From contig CM018031.1 of NCBI GenBank assembly GCA_008638375.1, positions 4,860,062-4,924,061 of the forward strand: a DNA stretch of 64,000 nucleotides, read 5' to 3'. The position numbers and the translations under genes were made by a program. The DNA comes from Nyssa sinensis (lineage: Eukaryota; Streptophyta; Magnoliopsida; Cornales; Nyssaceae). A model generated the notes under the pieces. It saw nothing but the letters and a program-made list of their open reading frames with translations. It searched no databases and was not told the origin of the DNA. This document shows, piece by piece, positions 1-10,978 of the stretch (position 1 is the first letter of the stretch; each line of letters opens with the position of its first letter).

Positions 1-1083
1 GCTGTACAATGTCATACTGATAGCCAATGAGAATTAATACATGGCTAAGATGGCTTGTAGTGAACCAAGTACCACAAAAGATTAGGACAATTTTTTTTAT
101 TACGGCAAGGAATTGTTAATTGAAATAAGCGTTAAATGTTTCCTTCAAAATCTAAAAATTCCTGATTTTTTGACAAAAGGTGCCTATATTTGGGTGGCAT
201 ATGTAGTACACATTTCATACCAACTGTAAGTCTCAAAACATGATATGTCAACCTCAAAAGTAACTTCCACATGGGTTTTTTCCCCTTTGGTGCTTGTTTA
301 TAATTTTTTACTTATTTAAAAGAAAAGTCTTTCAATTGTGCTTTGAGGATGCATTCCTTAATCCACATATTATGGCCATGCTTTTACAGAGTGACTGTTA
401 TTGTTACATAATGAAATCCAGGGATCCCAAAACTGCTATGAACTGATACATCAGATTTTTTTAATAAAATTCATAGGTCTAATGATTGTAACAGAGATGA
501 ATTTTTTAAAGCCCATTTCAGCCCTTTTAAATTTATTATTATTATTATTGTTATTATTATTATAAGCTTTGGGGACTGGATTCTTACCAAAAAAAAAAAC
601 ACTATATGATTATAAATCTACTTCCCAAAACAATAAATTTACATGATCTTCCTGTAGATCTTAATCACTTTTGGGCATTCCATTTCAATAGTAAATATCA
701 AACTTGTTTTAAATTTTCCACCCTTTTTTGATTGTTTTAGTTTAGACGTATTAACTCTAATCTAGAACTTTCATTTGAAATTAACAAGAAAATTTGTTGG
801 TGAATTTATTTTTAACTTTTTTTTTTTTATTTTATTTAAACCCCCAATCCTTATAGATGTACCCTCGTTTCATTTTTTACATATGTAACGTTTAGACAAT
901 GATATTATGTGAGCATTCTTTAAGTTCGGTGACTTTTAATGTTTTAATTGCATTTATGCTCATAGAAGTGGTGAATGGTAAAAAATAGTAATGATTTCTT
1001 ACTATTTTGGGGCCAAAACAAGTGTAGCGCTTATTTTGGAGGAGTTGTACAATGGACAAAAAAAATCAGAGCTCCGGTGTACA
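1..1083. repeat. Block A, copy 1 (non-coding duplicated segment)
   Basis: About 1 kb of AT-rich DNA that recurs at 16076-17037 in the same orientation with scattered substitutions. This copy has an extra stretch of roughly 60 bp near 100-170. The stretch from about 190 to 430 is best conserved, but the reading frame that is open in the other copy is not kept here. I see no gene, no terminal repeats and no target duplication. It marks the left edge of the duplicated resistance-gene segment. Confidence 0.6.
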
Positions 1084-4000
1084 TTTCAAATATATAGTCA
1101 AATTATGTCAACATTACATGCCATTGTCTCAAAATTAATATGTCTACATTTAAGGTAAAAATAGATCCAAGTCTCAAAGACCACATAACATGTCCAACTA
1201 TCAACAAGGAAAGAAAGCCATTACAATAATCACGTCCAAATCTGGAGCCAAAAAAGAAAGAAAGAAAGAAAAAAGTATAGATCAGTAGTTTTATTAAAAA
1301 CAAATTAAGAATTCTAAAAATATTGCAAGGTATAACAAATCAAAGTACACAAATGAAGAACTAGGAATGTTGATGTACACATATAGAACCACAAAAAAAT
1401 TAAAAAAGACGACGGCAATAACTAAACAAATCCAACAAACTGGAGATCACTAGAAGGAGCCATTCACAGGCCAAATAGAGAACAGATTATCAACAAACAG
1501 AGCAAAATCAACCCACACTATTGTTACTGTGCTAAAATCACCAAAAGATCCGGATTGCAATGACAACTCAATGTAATGTATGAAAGTAAAAAATAAGTCA
1601 ATCCGTATGTACAAGAAATGGTCCAAAGCAGTTAAGAGCTCGTAATTGTTGAGAAAATGAACTGTGATTAGTGTAATGATAAGCCCTAATTAGAATGTAA
1701 ATTACTGAACGGAGTGGAGGAGAATCACTTTTTCTCTCACTTTCAGCAACTAAAAGTCCCTGTTAGTCTCATTATTGTCCCTGTTTATAATCGTTTTAGC
1801 AAATCTTGAGATTCACTATGGCCTGTGGGAGAGGTAAAAGAGTAAAAAGAAGGGGGAGGGGAGGATAAAAAAGTCCGGTGGTAATGTGTGAGAATGCCAC
1901 TAGAATTTGAGAGTTTGTAAGGAACTCACACAATACTTAAATCTTAATCAGGGTTGCTGTTGAAGAACAGGGGAATCAAATTAATCTCCTCCAACCTGAG
2001 ATAGTTTGGTAATGGTACCAAATTGTATAGTTTATTATTAATGATTTCTATTTGTAATTTTGGAGGGAAAAACACATTCTAATTTTTTTTTTTCTTAAAA
2101 CCATTTTAAGCTAAAAAAAAATAAAAATACATATAGACATATTTTTTGACGTAAAAAAAAAAATTTGTAGAGATATTTTAGCTTTTATAACGAATATGTG
2201 TATATTTTAAAGAGGATATATATATGTATACATGTGTAAGCATATATTATATATACAGTAGAGATATATATGTGTGTGTTTTATATTTTATGGTTTCCAC
2301 CTATTGGTATTTGGTACACTTCAAAAAATAATAATAAGAAAAGAAGAGAAGTCATTTTAAAATATATTATACATTAAATTCTAATTTTTGAAATTTCGTA
2401 ACGTAACTCAATGAAAAGATGAAAACATAACTCTAATTGTCTTTTTATGATAATATATCCTACTATTTTCATAAATAAATATGCATGATTAAATGTAAAT
2501 ACATATTTTAAGCTTATTTTAATATATTTTTACTATTGATTTTGATATTTTATGGAATCAATACTTTTTAAAATAACTTTTATAAAATTTTAACTTATAT
2601 TTAATTCACTATATGAATTATAAAAAAGATAGTAAACATAATAGATGTTAATAGGAATACTATCGTCAAATATCAAATCCCCAAATAAAATATAATAATT
2701 ACATATCTTAAGAAAATAAATAAATTACATATAAAATATTGATATAATTAAATATATGTAATCGCGATCCATCTTTTATCATGCTTCATTCTATAATCTA
2801 AACAAATAAGAAAAAATTGCATCATAACTTTAAATATATAATGAATGAATTGGATACAAAATAAACATCATATGGCCAAACTACAACATGAAATCAAAGG
2901 AATATAGCTAGAAAATTTACATTAATATTTAAATTAATAATGTATCTAGGATTATACATATGCAAATTCCATAATAAGTTTACACAGCTGGATGTCCAAG
3001 TCTAGGCTATAACTTTAAATATATAATGAATAAATATTTATTTTTTTCATAAAAAATTTATTTAAAAGCACATTCAAATAAATTAATACTATTATGATCA
3101 ACAATGATTTTTTAAAAATATTTGGATAACCACTACACACTTTAATGATTACGTACGTGCATAAAATCGCTCATCATATTAAAAAATGACACCTGACACA
3201 AGCCAAGAAATAAATGACTAAACTATATGAGTGTACTAACATCATAGTAGAGTGGCTCGGGCAACACTCACCGAGCAGGAACCTTGTCCTGCACATACCC
3301 GGTTAACGGGCCAACTCTCTTAAGTCAACTACACGGTTAACTAATTCCAAATCTTCAAGTAGAGACTAATTTGACGGGATTCCGATTCCCAAATGAATCA
3401 GGGAATAGAATGCACGATCACTCTCAACACCAGCTATGGCATGATTCATTTCTATGATAGAGGGATCAACTGATATTAGGGGAGCCATTTTCAACGCACC
3501 ACCAACTATTTAAACACCAGAACCTCTGGTTTAAAGATACACATAACAACTTATTTTTAGTCTTTCTGTTTATTGTCAACCGTCATACTAACCGAATGCT
3601 AACTAGACTGTCGGAGAACTTTTGGTCGGCACCACACTTATGTTCTCTGACCAACTCCGATAACTTTTATTTCTCTCACATGTTACATATATGATGTTTC
3701 TTCTATTTGTACAAGTGAGTTGCAAAATAATAAAAATACATTTATGAGGTATTTGTAAATATCCTGATAATAGGCATTGAAAAGTTTCATAGAAATTGAA
3801 TATACAACATAAAGGCAATAATATGTAATATTTGATCCATTCCATGGAAAGAAGAGAAAAAGATGGTTTAGAGCATTCTAAAATATTGAAAGAAGTATGT
3901 GATTATACTACGTAAAAGCAATAATATGTAATATTTGATCTATTTAAATCAATAAAGTCTTATTTCATGTATTTGAAGTTTATGATTATGTTGTCTAAAT

Positions 4001-4560
4001 AAAATTTTAAATATTTTAATAATTTTTTAATAAACACCAATAATTTGTTAGAAGGAAGCACAATATGAGTTTTTATTAGAGTATATAAAGAGATCATCCA
4101 ATACGGTTAAGTAGAAACATAAATAGATGGTAGAACGTTATTTTTTTAATTACAGCTTAAATTTATTACATGCAATAATTACCCGCTTTGCAGTTGGAGT
4201 TGTTTCATTCAGCATCCCTTTGGTCATGTCCTACCTGAAATATCATGAAGGAAAATCATCTGATTCATTATTAAGAACATATAAGAGAAATGACCTTTTT
4301 CTTTTTCTATGAGAAACACAAACGGTACTGACAAGTGACATTTATATAGTTTGTTTTTGTTTTCAAAAACAATTTTTTAATTTCAAAATGCAAAATACGT
4401 ATTTTAAAATATATTTTTTTAATTTTTTAAAATTTAGATTATCATATTTAAATATATTTTCACAATTTTTAAAAAATTAATTACAAAATTTTAAATATAT
4501 TTTAAAAAAAAATTTTAAAAATTATATCTGAGTCAAAATCCAAATGGATGGTGAACATAA
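1083..4560. repeat. Block B, copy 1: 3' flank of CNL1
   Basis: AT-rich DNA downstream of the minus-strand resistance gene CNL1. It recurs, with deletions, at about 17925-20770, 27640-31690, 50885-53300 and from 62165 to the window end. Recognisable landmarks are the stretch around 1700-2000 with a GGGGGAGGGGAGG purine run, the TA/TG-rich stretch near 2210-2290, and a segment at 3240-3700 with a short decayed reading frame on the minus strand. I see no intact gene in it. Its repeated position beside resistance genes or their relics says it moved as part of the resistance-gene segment. Confidence 0.65.
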
Positions 4561-4647
4561 AAGATGCCATATATTGTTGATTCTCAAATGTAAGACGGAA
4601 GAACTTTACCAGTGCACAAACATTTCATGGAACATCTTGCCCTCTTT

Positions 4648-7600
4648 TTACCGTGGAACAATGTCAACGAAAGGTTGAAGGAGGTTCTTAGAGTTAGGAT
4701 GGTCCCACTCCAGTGATTCCCACCATTCTTCACCGTCTACTACGATTTGTCTAAGAACAGGGGGATGAGATGGTTGTCCATTAAGCATGGGTAGAGATAG
4801 AGGGAGCCTCTTTAACTGGGGACAATTTATTAAACCAATTTCTTCAATAGAATCACAAACCATCATTCCACAATAGATGCTCTTCAATACTGGTAGATCA
4901 ACCAAAGCCAAAAAAGTCAACATTGGAAGGGTGATTTCGGCCGTATCCGTATCCTGATTGATGTTGTTTGAAGAAGAATGGTTACTGTTGCTTGCATTTG
5001 CATCCGTCCTTTCTTCATCGCCTGCTATTATGACCTCCTCCATTTGCTCGCAGCCTTCGATAACAATCTGTTTCAGATTATGGAGATGTTGTAGCAACCG
5101 AGGCGAAAACAGCTTCTTGAGTTTTGGACACGCACTAATGCACAACTGTTTCAGGTTTAAAAGGGTGCCACGTGGAAGTGCAATTCCTCCCCACATAAAG
5201 AGCGCACTGAAATTCGGCGAACGGGAAATAAACAATGTCTCGAGGCTCTGAAGAGGGCTGCAATGGACCTCTTCTATTTCTTTAGTCACTAGTGCTGCGG
5301 TGGATGAGGATGACCAGATGCACTCTACACTATCACACTCATAAATTTCGCATGCCTTTAACTCCAATATTGCAGTTTTAGTCCATAACAATGGAACATC
5401 GCATAAGCAGCTACCCATATCGTCGCATCCATCAATCTGCAGGTACTCTATGTCGTGTGGGAGCGTAATTGGATCACTGATGAGATTACACTTTGTTAAC
5501 GATACTGTTTTCATATATTCAGAAACATAAAGCATACCATGCCTTGGATCACCTACGATGATATAATATCTGCTCAAGCCTCCATAAAGCCGAGATGCGA
5601 CATATCTATTATAATCGTGCAAATACATCGGTCCTTTGAATTCTTCCAACTCTCTTAAGCCCTCCACTTCCTCCCATCTTACTGCTACATTTTCTGATCT
5701 GCTATGAAGTCGGAGGTGTTGGAGGTGCGAGAGTCTGGGTAATATCCCAGTTGGAAACATTTTCAGCATATATGTGTGATCCATATACAGGCATTTGAGA
5801 TTGACCAAGCTATCCATACCCCGAGGTACTTCAAAAATTTTAGTATCACTAAGGTCCAATACCTGTAATGACCTAAGCTTTGCGAGTGAAGGTACATCTA
5901 TTAGATAGTAACACTGTCCAAGCAATAATGCAGTGAGATTCTCCAAATCAGATACGGAATTTGGCAAATTATCAATTAAAGTGTTGGATAGATCAAGAAC
6001 CCTAAGAGTATGCATGTTCTCAAAGAAAGAGCTTGGGACACTTGTTAGACCGAAGTTTCCCCGCAGTATCAAGGTTGAAAGTGTAGGACAACATGGTGAT
6101 GTGCCCGATGGAATTTGTGATATGTGGTTAAACATCAAGGAAACTTTCTCTAGATCCTCCCCCCACTCCTCCTCATTCGGCAATTCTCTCAATAGCATGC
6201 CGGCTTTCACCATGAATCTAGGATTCTTTCTAGTAATTTTGAGAGCCATATCTCTCATCAAATCATGCATCTTTACACTTGTATCATCACTGGAACTTTG
6301 CAGCAGGCAGTTATTTACAAGCATATCCACTATACTTAAACCCCTATCAAATTGATCTTTTCTACTCCTCATTTCATCCACCAACCCTTCTATAATCCAA
6401 AAATTTACCAACTCTTTCCTTGGAATGTCAAAATCTTCTGGATATAATGAACAACACAAGAAACAAAACTTGATTTTTAAGTCTTGCAAGCGATTATAAC
6501 TGAATTCTAGTCGCTCAAACACCTCATTCTCTCTGCCTTCAACACTGTTCACACGATCTTTCAGTTCATTCAATGCATTCTTCCATTGATGGATGGCATA
6601 TACTTTCCTCATGCTACAAGCTATCGTGACTATTGCAAGGGGCAAACCGGCACATTCTTCAGCGACTTGTTTCACAAGTGGTTCTAATGACGGAACATCC
6701 AGAACATCTTGACCAACTTTATTAGAGAATAAGTTCCATGCCTCCTCTTTCGACAAAACCTCCACTTTGAATTCTTTACAACCCATGTATCGACACACAT
6801 CAGACGATCGAGTTGTTAATATCAATTTGCACCCACTACTTCTAGTAGGCTCAGGGATTCCAACCTTCTCAAGATCGATTTTTTCCCACAAATCGTCCAA
6901 TATTAGCACATACTTCTTCGAGCCCATCATCTCTGATACCATTCCTGCCCTCCTCATTTCATCTTCTTCCTCTAAAATTTCTTCTTTCAGTGCCCGTGCA
7001 ATGTTCTTTTGTAGTTCAAAAATGTTTAGCGCCTTTGACACAGTAACCCAAATTGCATAATCAAAGTTCACATTTTCCTTTTTCAAGAGTCGATTATTGA
7101 TATGTTTGAGGATGGTGGTTTTACCCACTCCCCCCATTCCATAAACTCCAATTTTTCTGATCTCCTCATCCATCAGGTATTCCCAAATCCGGTTTATATT
7201 TCTTTCCAGTGAAGTACTGCTGCTAATTTCCATCACTGGTAACGTCAATCCACCGCTTAGAGGCGCATCAATAACTAGAGCGATGAAGGAACTGCCTTTC
7301 TGATGAAACTCTTTTACTTCTCGAATCTTCTCGTCAACAAGTTTTCCCAGGCGTGCACGCAAGAGTTTATTTACTTTTGCAACCCTTTGCTCAATGGCTT
7401 GTGTCTCACTGTTAATCCTTTCTACATTTTCTAACCAATTCTCAACTTCTTTCCCTGTTTCCTTTCCCAAATGAAGCTCTGCATCTCGTCTTGACTTTAT
7501 ATCTTCCTTTTGGCTGTTCAGCTCCTCCAAATCTCTTTTAAGAATGATCATGTTCTCATGGAGGCTTTTGTGATACTTTATGCATTTCCCAATCGGATTC

Positions 7601-7650
7601 CATAATAGCTTTATGAAATCGACAATTATTGGTCCTACTATCGACTCCAT
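4648..7650 (-). CDS. CC-NBS-LRR disease-resistance protein, CNL1 (RPS2/RPS5-like), apparently intact
   Basis: Intracellular immune receptor of the non-TIR type, expected to sense pathogen effectors in the cytosol or at membranes and trigger the hypersensitive response. The chosen ATG gives 1000 residues; an in-frame ATG 21 bases upstream (7671) overlaps a splice-acceptor-like TTATGCAG and would be removed if a 5'-UTR intron exists. In order, numbered from the upstream ATG: coiled-coil region about 10-125 with the WLENVE motif; P-loop GMGGVGKTT 178-186; kinase-2 LILDDLW 256-262, whose Trp marks the CC class; RNBS-B LILTTRS 283-289; GLPLA 342-346; RNBS-D CFLCCSLYPED 403-413; MHD 468-470; LRRs about 500-985. 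One uninterrupted coding exon, as is common in this clade. All nucleotide-binding motifs are present. Paralog: 53310-56298. Expression is not shown by the sequence. Confidence 0.93.
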   Translation of the reverse strand: MESIVGPIIVDFIKLLWNPIGKCIKYHKSLHENMIILKRDLEELNSQKEDIKSRRDAELHLGKETGKEVENWLENVERINSETQAIEQRVAKVNKLLRARLGKLVDEKIREVKEFHQKGSSFIALVIDAPLSGGLTLPVMEISSSTSLERNINRIWEYLMDEEIRKIGVYGMGGVGKTTILKHINNRLLKKENVNFDYAIWVTVSKALNIFELQKNIARALKEEILEEEDEMRRAGMVSEMMGSKKYVLILDDLWEKIDLEKVGIPEPTRSSGCKLILTTRSSDVCRYMGCKEFKVEVLSKEEAWNLFSNKVGQDVLDVPSLEPLVKQVAEECAGLPLAIVTIACSMRKVYAIHQWKNALNELKDRVNSVEGRENEVFERLEFSYNRLQDLKIKFCFLCCSLYPEDFDIPRKELVNFWIIEGLVDEMRSRKDQFDRGLSIVDMLVNNCLLQSSSDDTSVKMHDLMRDMALKITRKNPRFMVKAGMLLRELPNEEEWGEDLEKVSLMFNHISQIPSGTSPCCPTLSTLILRGNFGLTSVPSSFFENMHTLRVLDLSNTLIDNLPNSVSDLENLTALLLGQCYYLIDVPSLAKLRSLQVLDLSDTKIFEVPRGMDSLVNLKCLYMDHTYMLKMFPTGILPRLSHLQHLRLHSRSENVAVRWEEVEGLRELEEFKGPMYLHDYNRYVASRLYGGLSRYYIIVGDPRHGMLYVSEYMKTVSLTKCNLISDPITLPHDIEYLQIDGCDDMGSCLCDVPLLWTKTAILELKACEIYECDSVECIWSSSSTAALVTKEIEEVHCSPLQSLETLFISRSPNFSALFMWGGIALPRGTLLNLKQLCISACPKLKKLFSPRLLQHLHNLKQIVIEGCEQMEEVIIAGDEERTDANASNSNHSSSNNINQDTDTAEITLPMLTFLALVDLPVLKSIYCGMMVCDSIEEIGLINCPQLKRLPLSLPMLNGQPSHPPVLRQIVVDGEEWWESLEWDHPNSKNLLQPFVDIVPR
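7119..7140 (-). promoter_or_regulatory. miR482/2118-like target site over the CNL1 P-loop codons
   Basis: The coding strand over the P-loop reads GGAATGGG then GGGAGTGGGTAAAA. This fits pairing with the conserved miR482/miR2118 family using two G:U pairs and a few mismatches toward one end. This family is known to target the P-loop codons of plant NLRs and trigger phased siRNAs. The same site is unchanged in CNL2 at 55769-55790. Pairing was judged by eye against the remembered family consensus, and no miRNA gene is seen in the window. Confidence 0.45.
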
Positions 7651-9065
7651 AGCCAAATCCCTGCATAACATTGAGAATGTGATTTAGAATCTGCACTTCA
7701 AAAGGTGAAAGGGAATTTGGGCGTACTTGTAGAAGCAAATTCAAAAAAAAAAAAAAAAGGGCCAGAAAGAAATTAAACCAAATATAATAAATATCAAATG
7801 ACTGCTACTGCACAAGGTTTTTTTAAATGGTCAATTTATGAATAGTTTTGTCAATTTGTCACTTTAGAAAGTAAAATAAAATGGGCTGATTTATAAATGG
7901 TAGAAGATAATTTATAATCTTTTGTAATATTCTAGAAGAAACGGAAAAGTTCAAGAATGACGGTGCACGAAAGAAATCCCTCAGAAGTTGGCTTAGAATT
8001 AATTTGGATGAATTTCAACTTATAAAGAATAGATTCATAATTTTGGATAACTTACTATAGCAAAATAATTTATTGAGTATTTGATTAAAATTATTGAAAG
8101 TAATTATAATTCATAAATGTTTCATTTGCCCTTTATAATTTATTAGACAGTGTTGATGATTGTTTGATAGAACATTATAAAATTAAGTTAAAAAATTTAA
8201 TGAATAAGTAATTATAAAATTTAAATATCTAATATAGTTTAAATAAAACAATTTCATAAAAAATCAATTTATAAATAAAATAATAATATGTTTATATTAT
8301 ATATATATATGTTATCTATATTATAAAGAAAAGTGATATTAAATGATGTAAATAAAATATAATATATATATATATAGCACATTCAACCATATGAGTTGGG
8401 AATGTCTTCATTTTACTTGAAATGGATACTTTTCATTTCTCTCGTAAGCACATGAGAGAAATTATTCAATAGATCTATTCTATAGGTTGGTTTCAATGGT
8501 GAAATGATGGATCATACGTGTATATACAATATATTATTATAATAATTGCTCAGTACATAAGACTTGCATGTTAAAATTGTAAAAATTTTTAAATTTTAAG
8601 AATACTTATATATAAGAGAAATAGAGAGTATTCATTTCAATTGAAATATGTATATAAGGCTGAGATTGCACACAAAAAACTAAAAAAAAATTGGTTGAAT
8701 TTTTTTTTTTTTGGAATAAAGCCCAAAATGAAGGGCTTTTTCACTTAGACAAACAATTAAAGCCCCCAATGTTGCTGTTAGCCGCATCATACAGACCAAC
8801 TATAGTTATAATTTAGTCATTTAAACATGATATTGACTTTTGACCAACAAAATATATAATCAAATCTGAGCGTTATTTTGTAAATTCATAATTTATGTTA
8901 ATGTTGTGTACCTACTATTTTGATTGGGGATAGTGTAATTTCAAAAAAAAAAATAAGAATAATAATTGCAATTTGTAATTGTTAGACAGATTAGTGTAAT
9001 TATCCTTAATTGAAATCATCAATTTATAATGAAATTCCATGTGTAAGATCTCTCATGTACATGGT
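7651..9065. repeat. Block D, copy 1: 5' flank and probable promoter region of CNL1
   Basis: AT-rich DNA upstream of the minus-strand CNL1, matched at 56299-57790 (upstream of CNL2) and 24583-25540 (no gene left). Directly upstream of the chosen ATG lies TTCTCAATGTTATGCAG, a good 3' splice-site match, so a 5'-UTR intron is likely; I could not place its donor. A TATATAC element on the minus strand near 8650-8657 and paired W-boxes at 8833-8845 are conserved among copies. A small GGGCTTT hairpin-like stretch near 8718-8742 is also shared. No coding sequence is seen. Confidence 0.5.
8833..8845. promoter_or_regulatory. Paired W-box (TTGAC ... TTGACC) upstream of CNL1
   Basis: TTGACTTTTGACC holds two overlapping-spaced W-box cores, the binding motif of WRKY transcription factors. 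It lies about 1.2 kb upstream of the CNL1 ATG and is kept in the two other block-D copies (25489-25501, 57547-57559). Function is inferred from motif and conservation only. Confidence 0.35.
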
Positions 9066-10978
9066 CAAGCCCTTTTAATAGTGATTAGTCATTTGTGTTT
9101 AGGAATTTATGAAGTTTTAAGCCATATATCAGTCCGTGTATATCTTCTGCATGAACTTTTAATTTTGGATATCGATGATTTAAGCCATATATCGGTTCAC
9201 TTGTTGAATAAATAAAAGAACAGATTCAATTCATTTGCTCCGTAAAATATGAAAAATAAAAAATAATAAGTACGAATGCATGCAACTTGATTGCAACTAA
9301 TAAACACTTCCCGGCAAACTAGACAGCCAGAGGTGCAAAAATTTGAAAAGATGAAATAAAAAAATAAAAATAAAAATAAAAAGGAGAGCTAACCTGGTAA
9401 TTGGTAGGAAGCTTTGTCAAAATATATATTGATTATATTGAAAAGAAAGAGTGTATGGCTGTCTGAGCAAATCGAAGAAGATAATAAGAAACAGCTCTAT
9501 TCAACTGTAAATCCTCTTGTGAAATTCAGAAACAACAATCACACTTCCGTAATAATGAAAGACTTCAGATGGAGTTATGAGTCAATAATGCAAGGTATCT
9601 GTGGAGGTGAGATGCTCTTTCCATTCAAGAATTTTAAATATGTAGTGATAGACAAGGCCATTTTTAAAAAACAAAAAAAAAAAAAAAAAATTGTAGAAAC
9701 ATTACCTTTGGACAGCCAATTATGAATATATATATATATATATAAAGTGCTTTTGGAAAAAAGAAAAAGAGACTAATCTGTCCTGCAGATTCCTTTTCCA
9801 TGATTATAAGCCATGACTTGTTTTTACTGTATTCAAATAATATAAGCCATGTCCACGTCCAAATTATTTTACAAGAGTAACTATTCATAATAATATCTAT
9901 TTGTACACGTATTATTGTTTATATATTTATATAGATATGAGATGACACTTACACAATGTATAATATATTTTAAATATGTTATTGTAAATAATGGAGATAA
10001 AGAACTGTACAGGACAACATGAGTTGTCCTTCAAGCGTCTTATCAAAATGTACCAACGCACTTTTTGGTCTCCTTGTGTTGAACCTCGGTGCACTAAATC
10101 ACCTCCCCTCCAAGATGCTCTATCATGAAAGGTCTACCAAAGCTTCCTTGCACCTCTCCAAGATGCTCCACCAATTAATCATTACCATATCGAATTTCTA
10201 TGCGGTTCAAAATTAGAATTATCATTATTTTTTTCATGTGAAACACATAATTTATATTAACTACAAAAATAAAATAAAAAAAGAAAACTTATTTACTAAA
10301 AAAAGACATTTACAAATAAATAAAAAACAATTCATATGATAAAAAATTAATAGATGAATGATACTGGACATCACTAATTTCAATAAAATTAATATTAATA
10401 ATTCTAATATGATAATATAAAACATTCAAGCTAATTATTAACCTAAAATAATGAAATTAGTATTTTAAATTCAATAATATTAAACATTTATAAAATATTA
10501 CTAATTACTAACTTTAAAATATAGACTATCAATTGTCAAATTCGCAATAAATTTGTAATTAGAAATAATTTATTTAGTTGGATTATCTTTTTAAATGACT
10601 CTTAGTAGGTTTTGACTCCATCTCCTTTATAAATTTTGAATATAAGTTTCACACTAATTCTTAATATACTCAAACGTGCTAATCCTAATAGTTTACATTT
10701 TTAAATCAGTCCCCCCTACTAAATTTGTTAATTTGTAAAATTGAATGTCTTAACAATGAAATTTAACAATGAATTTTTTTTATAGTACCTTCTTAAAAAA
10801 AATTAACTCAATAAGAAAACCATCATTTAACTCATGGATATGTTCTAGTGAATTAATTTCAATATATATTATAATTACTTTTAGAGATTTTTCAATATTT
10901 ACTACCTTTCAACAAGTTTAGATAGTCAATTTTATTATTATTTTACCTGCAAATAACAAATCACAAGCCTAAGTCATA
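9066..10978. repeat. Block E, first copy of cluster 1
   Basis: About 1.9 kb that is tandemly repeated at 10979-13210, and again as two tandem copies at 57790-59727 and 59728-61440. A shorter version occupies about 25540-26290. Conserved parts are the segment around 9380-9640 (begins GGAGAGCTAACCTGG) and 10010-10200. The 9414-9725 reading frame is open in this copy but is broken or altered in the others, so I do not call it a gene. A TA microsatellite lies at 9725-9745. Identity of the block is unknown. Confidence 0.6.

Noticed and set aside
5933..6355. 140-codon plus-strand frame opposite CNL1, with a near-identical one at 54583-55005 opposite CNL2
   Set aside because: Shadow of the conserved minus-strand NLR coding sequence; its conservation follows from the real gene.
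7556..7744. 62-codon frame overlapping the CNL1 start
   Set aside because: Out of frame with the NLR, overlaps the probable UTR intron, no domain.
9414..9725. Frame beginning MSKYILIILKR in block E
   Set aside because: Ends in a poly-Lys run from an A-tract and is not kept in the other four block-E copies.
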